Source of the DNA: Alphaproteobacteria bacterium
Lineage (GTDB): Bacteria > Pseudomonadota > Alphaproteobacteria > Micropepsales > Micropepsaceae
Assembly (NCBI GenBank): GCA_019247845.1
Contig: JAFBAL010000044.1
Coordinates: 1-64,000 of the forward strand
Length of the DNA: 64,000 bases
Direction: 5' to 3'
Of the stretch, positions 1 to 9,784 are shown in pieces (the stretch's first letter is position 1; each line of letters opens with the position of its first letter). Under the pieces are notes generated by a model. That model saw nothing but the letters and a program-made list of their open reading frames with translations, was not told the DNA's origin and made no database searches. A program made the translations under genes and the position numbers.

Positions 1-1746
1 TCTTGAGGAAGGACTGCAGCGCCTCGACACGCGCGACAAGGCGCACGAGATCGTCCTCGTTGCCGAGGCTGAACACGGCGTCGATCAGGTCGTGACGCGT
101 GCCCTTTTCGCGCAGCGCGACCTTCAGGCGGTCGGCGAAGAAGTCGAGCAGATAACGCGTTGTCGCATCCCTCGTGTTGAGCACGAGCCCTGGCGCAACG
201 GCATGCTCCGCGACGCGCAGGCCCTGCGCGACGATCAGCCGGGAAAGACCCATTCGCACGCCATTGTCCTGTACGATCCTAATGAGGCCCAACGCGGCAC
301 GGCGCAAGCCGAAGGGGTCGCTTGAGCCGGTCGGCTTCTCGTCGATCGTGAAGAAGCCGACCAACTGATCCAGCTTGTCCGCCAGCGCCACCGCGATGGA
401 CACCTTGCTCGTCGGCACCGCATCGCCTGCGCCGATCGGCTTGTAGTGGTCGCGCACGGCGTCGGCGGCCTCCTGGTCCTCGCCGTCGTGCAGCGCGTAG
501 TAGCGGCCCATCACGCCCTGCAGTTCGGGGAACTCGCCGACGACGCCGCTGGTGAGGTCGGCCTTGGCGAGGCGGGCGGCGCGTTTGGCCTTCGCAATCA
601 GTTTGTTGCGCTCGCCTTCGGCGAGACCGGCGCCGATCTTGGCGGCGATCTCGCCCGCAAGCGCCTCGATGCGCTCGACGCGCTCGTACTGCGTGCCCAG
701 CTTGGCGTGGAATACGATGTCCTTGAGCGCCGCGACGCGATCCTCGAGGCGGACCTGGCGGTCCTGGTCCCAGAAGAACTTCGCGTCCGACAGCCGCGCG
801 CGCAGCACGCGCTCGTTGCCCGCTACGATCTCCTTGCCGCCGTCCTTGGCCACCATGTTCGAGACCAGCGCGAAGCGGTTCGCCATCTTCCCCGTCTTGG
901 GATCGCGCAGCGAAAAATATTTCTGATGCGTGCGCATCGAGGTCTGGAGGATCTCGGCCGGCACGTCCATGAACTGGTCCTCGATCGCGCCGACGAGGAC
1001 GACCGGATATTCGGCGAGCCCCGCCACTTCGTCGAGCAGGCCCTCATCCGCGATCAGCTCGAGCCCGTGCACGAAGGCCGACTGCTTGAGGTTCTCGAAG
1101 ATGATGGCCTTGCGCTCCTCGACGTCGAGGACGACGTAGGCTTTGCGCAGATTCTCTTCATAGTCCTCGAAGCGGCGCACCTTGATCGGCCCGCTCGACA
1201 GGAAGCGGTGGCCCATGGTGGTGTTGCCGCTCCCGACGCCCGCGAAGGCGAACGGCACGACCTCGCCGTCCAGCGTGCAGACGATGCCATGCAGCGGCCT
1301 CACCCAGCGTACCGCGCTTCCCGGGAATCGCATCGATTTCGGCCAGGGAAGCTTGGCGAAGACCTCGGGCAGCACCTCGGCCAGCACCGTCGCGGTGTCG
1401 CGCCCCTCGCGCTTGATCACCGCGAAATAGGCCTGCCCCTTGCCCGCGTCGCGCTTCTCGAGCTGGTCGAGGGTGAGCCCCGTCTTCTTCAGGAACCCGT
1501 CGATGGCCGGTTGCGGCGCGTCGGTCTTGGGGCCTTTGATCTCTTCGCTGACGTCGGGCTGGCGCAGAGGCAGTCCCGCGACCGCAAGCGTCAGCCGCCG
1601 CGGCCCCGCGAAGGCTTTCGCGCCTTCGAACAGCAGCCCGCGATCCGACAGCGCGCCGACGACGAGGCGTTCGAGATCCTTCGCCGCCTGCGCCTGCATG
1701 CGCGCGGGAATCTCTTCCGAGAACAGCTCGAGCAGAAGGTCCGCCA

Positions 1747-1747
<1 letters not shown>
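1..1747 (-). CDS. glyS: Glycyl-tRNA synthetase beta subunit, 3' end outside the window
   Basis: Beta chain of the bacterial heterotetrameric glycyl-tRNA synthetase, which with GlyQ charges tRNA-Gly in the cytoplasm; the beta chain carries most tRNA-binding and HD-like modules. Reading leftward from an ATG at 1747 gives the typical GlyS beginning [16 protein letters not shown]. The frame stays open to the left edge, so the C-terminal part is missing. The start codon shares one base with the glyQ stop (TGATG), so the two subunits should be translationally coupled. Identity rests on the N-terminal signature and the glyQ neighbour. Confidence 0.95.
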
Positions 1748-2625
<878 letters not shown>

Positions 2626-2650
2626 GCGCGCCTCCAATGCGGGCCGGAAC

Positions 2651-3367
2651 CTATAGGCGGCGCGAATCCAGGGCAAGCGAGGCACCGTCGCGCAGCACCG
2701 CGTCTGCCTCCGGCGTGTAGGCGCCGTCGGCTTGGTGCAGCACCAGGCCGGGCAGCAGCACCGGTGCCGCGCGCGCGCCCTTGCGCGCCTGTACGATGAC
2801 GCGCTTGGCGGCTTCGCCCTGCTTTGGCCACAGGGGGAAGATCACGGTACCGCGCCCGGGCAGAGCGGCGAGCACCTCGGCGAGGCGATCTGCGCGCAGG
2901 ATGAGCGTGAAGGTGCCGCCCGAGACGGTGCGCTTCAGGCCGCTGGCGATCCAGCTGCAGAGCCGCTGCCCCCCGTCGCGCAATGCGCGGTCCCGGGCCG
3001 GATCGGGCGAAGCCTCGCCCTCGTGGAACGGCGGGTTGCAGAGGACATGCGTGAAGTCGCGTTTCAGCGCCTGCGGCAGGTCGAAGATATCGGCACAGGT
3101 GAATTCGGCACTTGCCCGATTGGTCTGCGCATTCTCGCGTGCCAGCGCGGCGAGCGCCGGATCGATTTCGACACCTACCACGCGGCAGCCGGTGCGCGCG
3201 GCGAGGCAGAGGCTCGCCGTACCGGCGCCCGAGCCGAGCTCCAGCGCCTCGTCGCCGCCTTCGGCCGGGACCGCCGCCGCCAGCATCACCGCGTCGAGCC
3301 CGGAGCGGAACCCGGTCGCGCTCTGGCGCGCCACGACGCGTCCGCCCAGGAATCGCTCGGCGTTCAC
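2651..3367 (-). CDS. TrmN6-like SAM-dependent methyltransferase
   Basis: Class I methyltransferase of the COG4123 type, whose characterised member modifies A37 N6 of tRNA1(Val). Visible motifs are the SAM loop ELGSGAG (about residues 43-49), the acidic VEID at the end of the second strand, and the catalytic NPPF at 111-114, typical of N6-adenine enzymes. The start is a GTG overlapping the stop of the upstream DUF2007 gene (GTGA), and glyQ begins 25 bases after its stop, so the four genes look like one operon. The exact RNA target cannot be read from sequence. Confidence 0.85.
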   Translation of the reverse strand: MNAERFLGGRVVARQSATGFRSGLDAVMLAAAVPAEGGDEALELGSGAGTASLCLAARTGCRVVGVEIDPALAALARENAQTNRASAEFTCADIFDLPQALKRDFTHVLCNPPFHEGEASPDPARDRALRDGGQRLCSWIASGLKRTVSGGTFTLILRADRLAEVLAALPGRGTVIFPLWPKQGEAAKRVIVQARKGARAAPVLLPGLVLHQADGAYTPEADAVLRDGASLALDSRRL

Positions 3368-3585
3368 GTGGAGAGCGGCGCGTGTTTCAGCCCCTCGCGC
3401 AGGATGTCCTCGGCGCGGCCCAAATCCTCGTCGGGCACCATCAGCCGGCGCGGCAAAATGCCCAAGGAGCCCTCGTTCACGCTCATTTGCTGGTCAAACT
3501 GAAAGGTCTCGATTTTCGCATCTTTAAGAAGGGCTTCGGCATAGCTGATGAGCACCGGGTTGTTCGACTTCAGCACGGTCTTCAT
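3364..3585 (-). CDS. DUF2007-family small protein
   Basis: A 73-residue protein starting MKTVLKSNNPVLISYAEALL at an ATG at 3585, the usual beginning of DUF2007 proteins, a small ferredoxin-fold family thought to bind signal-transduction partners. A longer reading to 3690 lacks family similarity at its start. It contains the conserved stretch RLMVPDEDLGRAEDIL near the C-terminus. It is divergent from the polyprenyl synthase gene, with about 107 bases between the starts, and probably heads the methyltransferase-glyQ-glyS operon. No function is established. Confidence 0.8.
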   Translation of the reverse strand: MKTVLKSNNPVLISYAEALLKDAKIETFQFDQQMSVNEGSLGILPRRLMVPDEDLGRAEDILREGLKHAPLST

Positions 3586-3692
3586 GGGATACCTCGTAAA
3601 GCGCGAGCCGCGCGACACCGCACCTGCTTGACCGCGCCCTGGGCCCGCGCCCAATCTCGCAAGGCCTGCCACTTCCGGCAAGGGACGCATCG

Positions 3693-4715
3693 ATGCTGAA
3701 GGACGAGACCCGACACGCCACCTCGCTGGCCGCCGCCATCTCGCCGGTGGAGCGCCTGCACGCGCTGGTAGCGGCGGACATGACGGCGACCGACAAGCTG
3801 ATCCATGAGCGGATGGGCAGCACGGTCGCGCTCATCCCCGACCTGTCGCGCCACCTGATCGATTCCGGCGGCAAGCGGCTGCGTCCGCTGCTCACGCTCG
3901 CGGCGGCGCGGCTTTGGGACTATCAGGGCCAAGGCCACGTGAAGCTGGCCGCGGCGGTCGAGTTCATCCACACCGCCACCCTGCTGCACGACGACGTGGT
4001 CGACGAGAGCACGCTGCGCCGCGGTAAGGTGTCGGCCAATCTCGTCTGGGGCAACAAGCCCAGCGTGCTGGTCGGCGACTTCCTGTTCAGCCGTGCCTTC
4101 CAGTTGATGGTCGAGACCGGCAGCCTGACCGTGCTCGGCATTCTTTCCGGCGCCTCGGCCGTCATCGCCGAGGGCGAGGTGATGCAGCTCAAATCGGCGA
4201 ACAACCTGGGTGTGACGGAAGAGGACTATCTTCACGTCGTCAGCGCCAAGACCGCTGCGCTGTTCGCCGCCGCCGCCGAAGCCGGCGCGGTGATCGCATC
4301 GCGGCCCGCGGACGAGATCGCGGCGATGCATGCCTACGGCCAGAATCTCGGCATAGCCTTCCAGCTCGTCGACGACGCGCTCGACTATTCCGGACGCCAG
4401 GCGCTGATGGGCAAATCGGTCGGCGACGATTTCCGCGAGGCGAAGGTTACGCTACCGGTGATCCTGGCCTATGCGCGCGCCACCGACGTCGCGCGCAAGT
4501 TCTGGACGCGCACCATCGAGACCGGTCCGCAGGGCGAGACCGACCTCGACCGCGCGATCACCCTGGTGGAAGAGACCGGCGCGATCAGCGATACGATGGC
4601 GCGGGCGCGCCGCTATGCCGACCAGGCGCGCGGGGCGCTGAGTTCCCTGCCCGATGGCGAGATCCGCGCGGCGCTGGCCGACATCGCCGATTTCTGCGTC
4701 GAGCGCGCTTATTAG
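3693..4715 (+). CDS. Polyprenyl (octaprenyl/decaprenyl-type) diphosphate synthase
   Basis: Trans-prenyltransferase that elongates farnesyl diphosphate with isopentenyl units to make the ubiquinone side chain. The 340-residue protein has GGKRLRP (59-65), the first aspartate-rich motif DDVVD (100-104) and the second DDALD (227-231), all needed for Mg-diphosphate binding. Chain length cannot be read directly; alphaproteobacterial members usually make decaprenyl or octaprenyl diphosphate (IspB-like). It converges on ispE, another isoprenoid gene, and the two stop codons share the 4-bp TTAG at 4712-4715. Confidence 0.92.
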   Translation: MLKDETRHATSLAAAISPVERLHALVAADMTATDKLIHERMGSTVALIPDLSRHLIDSGGKRLRPLLTLAAARLWDYQGQGHVKLAAAVEFIHTATLLHDDVVDESTLRRGKVSANLVWGNKPSVLVGDFLFSRAFQLMVETGSLTVLGILSGASAVIAEGEVMQLKSANNLGVTEEDYLHVVSAKTAALFAAAAEAGAVIASRPADEIAAMHAYGQNLGIAFQLVDDALDYSGRQALMGKSVGDDFREAKVTLPVILAYARATDVARKFWTRTIETGPQGETDLDRAITLVEETGAISDTMARARRYADQARGALSSLPDGEIRAALADIADFCVERAY

Positions 4716-5500
4716 AGGGTCCGCGTCGCGCGCACCCACCAGCCGGGATACGCCTCGCCAAGCAGATTCGCGCCACGCGCCGCCGCGTCCGCATCGTCGA
4801 ACAAGCCGAAGCACGTCGCCCCGCTGCCCGACATGCGCGCCAGCCGCGCGCCGGGCACCGCAGCAATGGCATCGAGCACTTCGCCGATCCCGGGCTCGAT
4901 CGCGCGCGCCGGCGCTTCCAGATCATTGCGCGTGCCGTCGAGCGCGTTCGAGCGGACGGCGCCGAGGCCCGAGCGCATGTCGAGCGCGCGGAACACCGCC
5001 GCCGTCGACACGGCCAAGCGCGGATTGACCAGCACCAGATGCATCTCCGGCACCGTCATCGGCGTCAATATCTCGCCGCGGCCTTCCATCCAGGCCGCCT
5101 TGCTGTCGACGCAGACCGGCACGTCCGAGCCCAAGGTCTCGGCGATGTCGTGCAGGTCGTGCCGTCCCTCGCCCAGCACGCGCAGCACCGCCGCCGCATC
5201 GGCAGAACCGCCGCCGATGCCGGAGGCCACGGGCAGGTTCTTGCTCAGCGTGATCGCCGCGGTCACGCCCAGCGCCCGCGCCGCGCGCAGCACCAGGTTG
5301 TCGCCCTCGCCCGCGAGCTCGGCGGCGAAGGGCCCGTCGACCGCCAGCGCCAATTCGGGCGACGGCGCGAAGGTGAGCTCGTCGCCGACATCGACGAAGA
5401 CGACGAGGCTTTCCAGCGCGTGGTAGCCGTCCGCGCGCTTCTCGCCGACATGCAGGAAGAGGTTGATCTTCGCCGGCGCGAAGACGCGCGTCTCAACCAC
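4712..5500 (-). CDS. ispE: 4-diphosphocytidyl-2-C-methyl-D-erythritol kinase
   Basis: GHMP-family kinase of the MEP pathway, phosphorylating CDP-methylerythritol on the way to isopentenyl diphosphate. It begins VVETRVFAPAKINLFLHVG, the normal IspE start, from a GTG at 5500. A longer open frame upstream is arginine/serine-rich shadow of the TPR gene. The ATP-binding glycine motif PVASGIGGGSADA is at about 90-102 and a C-terminal SGSGATCFG follows. Length 262 is a little short for IspE (about 280) but complete. The start overlaps the TPR gene's end by eight bases. Confidence 0.94.
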   Translation of the reverse strand: MVETRVFAPAKINLFLHVGEKRADGYHALESLVVFVDVGDELTFAPSPELALAVDGPFAAELAGEGDNLVLRAARALGVTAAITLSKNLPVASGIGGGSADAAAVLRVLGEGRHDLHDIAETLGSDVPVCVDSKAAWMEGRGEILTPMTVPEMHLVLVNPRLAVSTAAVFRALDMRSGLGAVRSNALDGTRNDLEAPARAIEPGIGEVLDAIAAVPGARLARMSGSGATCFGLFDDADAAARGANLLGEAYPGWWVRATRTL

Positions 5501-7190
5501 CGGAGTCCGTCTGCAGCTTCTTTTCGATCTGCGACTTCTCGCTGTCCTCGGCGCCGAAGGCGATGGCGTGGTTCCACTGGAAGCGCGCGTCGAGCTTCTT
5601 GCCGACCTTCCACAGCGCATCGCCGTAGTGGTCGTTGATCGTCGGATCGCCCGGCACCAGCAGCACCGCGTCGCCAAGCGTCTTCGCCGCGTCGCCGTAG
5701 CGGCCGAGCTTGTAATAGGCCCAGCCGACGCTGTCGACGATGTAGCCGTCATAGGGCTTCAGCGAACGCGCCTTCTCGAGCATCACCAGCGCCTGGGGGA
5801 TATTGCGGCCCTGGTCGACGTAGGAATAACCCAGATAGTTCAAGATCTGCGGCTCTTCCGGGCTCAAGGTCAGCGCCAGCTTGAGATCGGCCTCGGCCGA
5901 CGCCCAGTCGTGCGATTTGTCCTTGGCGATGGCGCGGGCATAGAACAGCGGCCAGCCCTTCTTCGCAGGCGTGCCCAGCGCCTTCACCGCGTGATCATAG
6001 GCGGCCGCCGCCTCGTCGAACCTGTTCGAGGCGCGATAGGCATCGCCCAGCGCCGTCCAGCTCGTCACGTCGTTCGCGTCCTCGGCCGTCAGCGCCTTCA
6101 GGTCGCGGATGGCGTCGTCGGTCTTGTCGATGCGCGCCTCGTCGGTCGCGATCTGGATCGCCGCCAGCCGGTGATAAGGCGAATCCCCACCGACCTTGCG
6201 ATAGGCCGCGATCGCGTCGGCATATTTCTGCAGGGTCTCCATGCGGTCGCCGAGCAGGATATTGGCGAGATCGAAATCCGGCTTGAGATACAGCGTCAGC
6301 CGCAGATAGAGCACCGACACGTCGGCGCTGCTGTCCTCGGTCAGCGAGGCGGCGATGCCGAACAGCGCTTCGGCGACGCCGTCCTGCGGCCGCTTGATCA
6401 GCGGATCGGGCTTCTCGCCTTTGGCGATGCGCGCCTGGCCTGCGGCGATGATGGGAGCGAGCGCGCCGTTGCCGGCGAGCCTGGAATAGAACGCGGACGC
6501 ATCGGCGGCGCGTCCGTTGCGCTCGAGGAAGCGGCCATAGGCGTCGACCAGCCGCGGCGACGGCACGTCCACCTTGAGCGCGTCGTTATAGGCGGCATCG
6601 GCGGCGGCGGTCTTGTTCAGGTATTCGAACATCAGCGCCTGATGGAAGCCCGCCATCGCATCGGTGCCTGGCATGGCGTGCAAGGCCTTGAGGTCTTCGG
6701 TCACGCCCTCTTCGTCGCCGGCGCCCGCGGCCGCCCAGGCATCGAGCAGGCCCACGGTGATGGAGGTGAAGTTGCTCTTGGCCGACTTGCCGATCTGCTC
6801 GCGCGCTTCCTTGTAGTCGCCGTGCTTCATCGCCGCGACCGCCAGCACCAGCCGCGAGGCGCGGTCGTCCGGCGCACTCGCGATCAGCCGCTTGGCGAGC
6901 CCGCCGGCATCGTCGATCTCGCCGGCCGAGGTCGCATAGAAGAAGGCGAGCGCGAGCAGGGTCGGATCGTTCGGATCGCGGTCGAGGCTCTGGCGATAGA
7001 ACCGCGCCGCGTCTTCCATGTCGTGCTGGTCGGCGGCGATGCGGGCCGAGAGATAGGCGCCATAGCTCAGCGCATTGGGCTCGGCGCGCGCCGAAGCGAG
7101 GCCGGTCTCGCGCGCGGACGCACCCGCCACGACAAACACAGATGCCGCGACCAGGAGCAGGGAGACTTTACGCAACGGATTTCTCCTCAC
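5493..7190 (-). CDS. Secreted tetratricopeptide-repeat protein
   Basis: About 560 residues with an N-terminal signal peptide (hydrophobic run VSLLLVAASVFVVAGASA) followed by many TPR-like helical pairs along the whole length, for example FYRQSLDRDPNDPTLLALA and YLGYSYVDQGRNIPQALVML. TPR arrays are protein-binding scaffolds; no enzymatic domain is seen. The open frame begins with GTG at 7190 in a GTGA overlap with the ETF-QO stop. A strong AGGAG at 7183-7187 instead points to the TTG at 7175, which gives a cleaner signal peptide (MRKVSLLL). It sits between etfQO and ispE in one transcript. Confidence 0.82.
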   Translation of the reverse strand: MRRNPLRKVSLLLVAASVFVVAGASARETGLASARAEPNALSYGAYLSARIAADQHDMEDAARFYRQSLDRDPNDPTLLALAFFYATSAGEIDDAGGLAKRLIASAPDDRASRLVLAVAAMKHGDYKEAREQIGKSAKSNFTSITVGLLDAWAAAGAGDEEGVTEDLKALHAMPGTDAMAGFHQALMFEYLNKTAAADAAYNDALKVDVPSPRLVDAYGRFLERNGRAADASAFYSRLAGNGALAPIIAAGQARIAKGEKPDPLIKRPQDGVAEALFGIAASLTEDSSADVSVLYLRLTLYLKPDFDLANILLGDRMETLQKYADAIAAYRKVGGDSPYHRLAAIQIATDEARIDKTDDAIRDLKALTAEDANDVTSWTALGDAYRASNRFDEAAAAYDHAVKALGTPAKKGWPLFYARAIAKDKSHDWASAEADLKLALTLSPEEPQILNYLGYSYVDQGRNIPQALVMLEKARSLKPYDGYIVDSVGWAYYKLGRYGDAAKTLGDAVLLVPGDPTINDHYGDALWKVGKKLDARFQWNHAIAFGAEDSEKSQIEKKLQTDSGG

Positions 7191-8842
7191 ATGTTCGAAT
7201 AGTTCGGTCCCCCGCCGCCCTCGGGCGTGACCCAGGTGATGTTCTGGGCCGGGTCCTTTATATCGCAGGTCTTGCAGTGCACACAGTTCTGCGCGTTGAT
7301 CTGGAACCGCGCGCCCGAGGCCTCCTGCACCACTTCATAGACGCCGGCCGGACAGTAGCGCTGCGCGGGCTCGGCATATTCGGGCAGGTTTACCCTGATC
7401 GGGATGGACGGATCCTTAAGCACCAGATGGACCGGCTGGTCCTCCTCGTGATTGGTGCTGGATAGGAACACGGAAGACAGCTTGTCGAAGCTTAAAACGC
7501 CGTCAGGTTTGGGGTAGGCGATCGGCTTGCTCTGCGCCGCGGGCTTCAGCGTCGCATAGTCCGGCTTGCCGTGCTTCAAGGTGCCGAACAGCGACAGGCC
7601 GAAGAGCTGGTTGGTCCACATGTCCAGCGCCGCCAGCGGCACCCCCAGGATCGTCCCGAACCTGGACCACAGCGGCTTGACGTTCCGGACCCGCTTCAGG
7701 TCCTTGTACACGTGGCTTTGCGCATAAGCCTCTTCATAGGCGTCGAGCGTGTCGTTGGCGCGTCCCTCCCCCAGCGCCGCGAAGGCGGCCTCGGCGGCGA
7801 GCATGCCGGTCTTCATCGCGTTGTGGCTGCCCTTGATGCGCGGCACGTTCATGAAGCCCGCGCCGCAGCCGATCAGCGCGCCGCCGGGGAAGGCGAGCTT
7901 CGGCACCGACTGCAGTCCACCTTCCGTCAGCGCCCGCGCGCCATAGCCGATGCGCTTGCCGCCTTTCAGCATCTCGGCGATCACCGGGTGATGCTTGACG
8001 CGCTGGAACTCGTCGAAGGGCGAAAGGTACGGGTTCGAATAGTTCAGGTGAACGACGAAGCCGATGGAGCAGAAGCGCTCGCCCCAGTGATAGCAGAACA
8101 CGCCGCCGCCGGTCCGGTTGTCGAGCGGCCAGCCGAAGGAATGGATCACCTGGCCGCGGCGGTGCTTGTCGGGCGCGAGCTCCCAGAGCTCCTTCAAGCC
8201 GATGCCGAACTTCTGCGGATCGCGGCCCTCGTGCAGGCCGAACTTCGCGCCCAGCCGCTTGGAGAGCGAGCCGCGCGCGCCTTCGGCGAAGAGCGTGTAC
8301 TTGCCGAGCAGGTTCATGCCCGGCGTGAAGCCGTCCTTGTGATGGCCGTCGCGCGCCACGCCCAGGTCGCCGGTGACGACGCCGCGCACCTCGCCGCTGT
8401 CGCCATAGACGATGTCGGCGGCGGGAAAGCCCGGATAGATCTCGACACCCAGCGCCTCGGCCTGGCTTGCGAGCCAGCGGCACAGGTTGCCGAGGCTGAC
8501 GATATAGTTGCCGTGATTGCTCATCAGCGGCGGCATGGCGAAGTTGGGCAGGCGGATCGCGCCCATGGGTCCCAGGAAATAGAACTTGTCGGCGGTGACC
8601 GGCGTGTCGACCGGCGCGCCCTTCTCTTTCCAGTCCGGGATCAGCTCGTTCAGCGCAACGGGATCGATGACCGCGCCGGAGAGGATATGCGCGCCGACCT
8701 CGGAGCCCTTTTCCAGCACGCAGACGCTGACCTCGCGCCCGGCCTCGGCCGCCAGCTGCTTCAGCCGGATCGCGGCCGAAAGCCCCGCCGGCCCGCCGCC
8801 CACGATCACGACGTCGTATTCCATGCTCTCGCGTTCGGTCAT
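7187..8842 (-). CDS. Electron transfer flavoprotein-ubiquinone oxidoreductase
   Basis: Membrane-associated flavoprotein passing electrons from ETF (fatty-acid and amino-acid oxidation) to ubiquinone. The N-terminus has the FAD-binding loop VVIVGGGPAGLSAAIRL. The C-terminal domain carries the 4Fe-4S cysteines, with CPAGVYEV followed by NCVHCKTCDIKDP and the typical ending GGGGPNYSNM. I chose the ATG at 8842 (MTERESMEYDVV), which has AGGA seven bases upstream, over the ATG at 8905; this gives 551 residues, normal for the family. It heads a leftward operon with the TPR protein and ispE. Confidence 0.95.
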   Translation of the reverse strand: MTERESMEYDVVIVGGGPAGLSAAIRLKQLAAEAGREVSVCVLEKGSEVGAHILSGAVIDPVALNELIPDWKEKGAPVDTPVTADKFYFLGPMGAIRLPNFAMPPLMSNHGNYIVSLGNLCRWLASQAEALGVEIYPGFPAADIVYGDSGEVRGVVTGDLGVARDGHHKDGFTPGMNLLGKYTLFAEGARGSLSKRLGAKFGLHEGRDPQKFGIGLKELWELAPDKHRRGQVIHSFGWPLDNRTGGGVFCYHWGERFCSIGFVVHLNYSNPYLSPFDEFQRVKHHPVIAEMLKGGKRIGYGARALTEGGLQSVPKLAFPGGALIGCGAGFMNVPRIKGSHNAMKTGMLAAEAAFAALGEGRANDTLDAYEEAYAQSHVYKDLKRVRNVKPLWSRFGTILGVPLAALDMWTNQLFGLSLFGTLKHGKPDYATLKPAAQSKPIAYPKPDGVLSFDKLSSVFLSSTNHEEDQPVHLVLKDPSIPIRVNLPEYAEPAQRYCPAGVYEVVQEASGARFQINAQNCVHCKTCDIKDPAQNITWVTPEGGGGPNYSNM

Positions 8843-8885
8843 GCCGGTTCCTGCAAATCCGCTTGCCTGGCATGGTTTATGGGGC

Positions 8886-8911
8886 GGGGGATTTGCCCGA
8901 TGCAATCCCCC
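8886..8911. repeat. Inverted repeat in the divergent etfQO-udg promoter region
   Basis: Arms GGGGGATT (8886-8893) and AATCCCCC (8904-8911) flank a 10-base spacer in the 84-bp gap between two divergent genes. It could be an operator or a hairpin in the 5' leader of either gene. No regulator assignment is possible from this window. Confidence 0.4.
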
Positions 8912-8926
8912 CGTTAGGGTAAGGCC

Positions 8927-9784
8927 ATGGCTGCCCCAACCCCTCTCGAAGACCCGCTTTCCGCGCTGGCCTGGCTGGTCGAAGCCGGCGCCGACGAAGC
9001 CATCGGCGAGGTGCCGGTGGACCGCTTCGTCGCGCGGCCCGCGGCGGCACCTGCCGTGGCGCAGCCAAGGCCGGCTGCGGCCGCCACGACGGTGGCGCCC
9101 GCCGCGTTGAAGCCGGCGGCGCCCAGGCCGGTGGCGGCGAGGCCTGGTGCTCCCGCTCCAACCGTCGACCCTTCCGACAATATCGGCACCGCGCAGGCGC
9201 TCGCGCGCGCGGCCGGCTCCCTTCCCGAGCTCAAAGCGGCGCTCGAAGGCTTCGACGGCTGCGCCTTGAAGCAGCGCGCCACCACCACCGTCTTCGCCGA
9301 CGGCAATCCTTTAAGCCGCATCCTGTTCATCGGCGAGGCGCCGGGCCGCGACGAGGACGCCCGGGGCCTGCCCTTCGTCGGCCGCGCCGGCAAGCTGCTC
9401 GACAAGATGATGGCGGCGATCAAGCTCGACCGCAGCTCGGCCTATATCACCAACGTCATCAACTGGCGCCCGCCGGACAATCGCGAACCCTCGCCCGAGG
9501 AAGCCGCGATGTGCCTGCCCTTTTTGCGCCGCCACATCGAATTGGTGAATCCGGTCGTCATCATCCTGCTGGGCGCCGTCGCGGTGCGCCACGTCATGGG
9601 CCGCAGCGATGGCATCATGAAGACGCGCGGCCGCTGGCTTGAGTATAACGTGAACGGCGATATGGTAGCGGTGATGCCGACCCTGCATCCCGCCTATCTG
9701 CTGCGCCAGCCGGCGCACAAGAAGCTGGCGTGGCGCGATCTGCAGGCGGTGGCGCAGAAAATCGAGTCCGTGAGGAAGGCATGA
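8927..9784 (+). CDS. Family 4-type uracil-DNA glycosylase
   Basis: Base-excision repair enzyme removing uracil from DNA. Catalytic-site motifs are GEAPG (136-140) followed by RDED, and the DNA-intercalating loop HPAYLLRQ (from 254). Residues 35-80 form an Ala/Pro-rich linker. Family 4 enzymes hold a 4Fe-4S cluster with four cysteines. Here only C112 and C196 align, the other two positions being F109 and W180, so the cluster is probably absent. It is the first gene of a tightly overlapping rightward operon and overlaps the transglycosylase gene by ATGA. Confidence 0.88.
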   Translation: MAAPTPLEDPLSALAWLVEAGADEAIGEVPVDRFVARPAAAPAVAQPRPAAAATTVAPAALKPAAPRPVAARPGAPAPTVDPSDNIGTAQALARAAGSLPELKAALEGFDGCALKQRATTTVFADGNPLSRILFIGEAPGRDEDARGLPFVGRAGKLLDKMMAAIKLDRSSAYITNVINWRPPDNREPSPEEAAMCLPFLRRHIELVNPVVIILLGAVAVRHVMGRSDGIMKTRGRWLEYNVNGDMVAVMPTLHPAYLLRQPAHKKLAWRDLQAVAQKIESVRKA

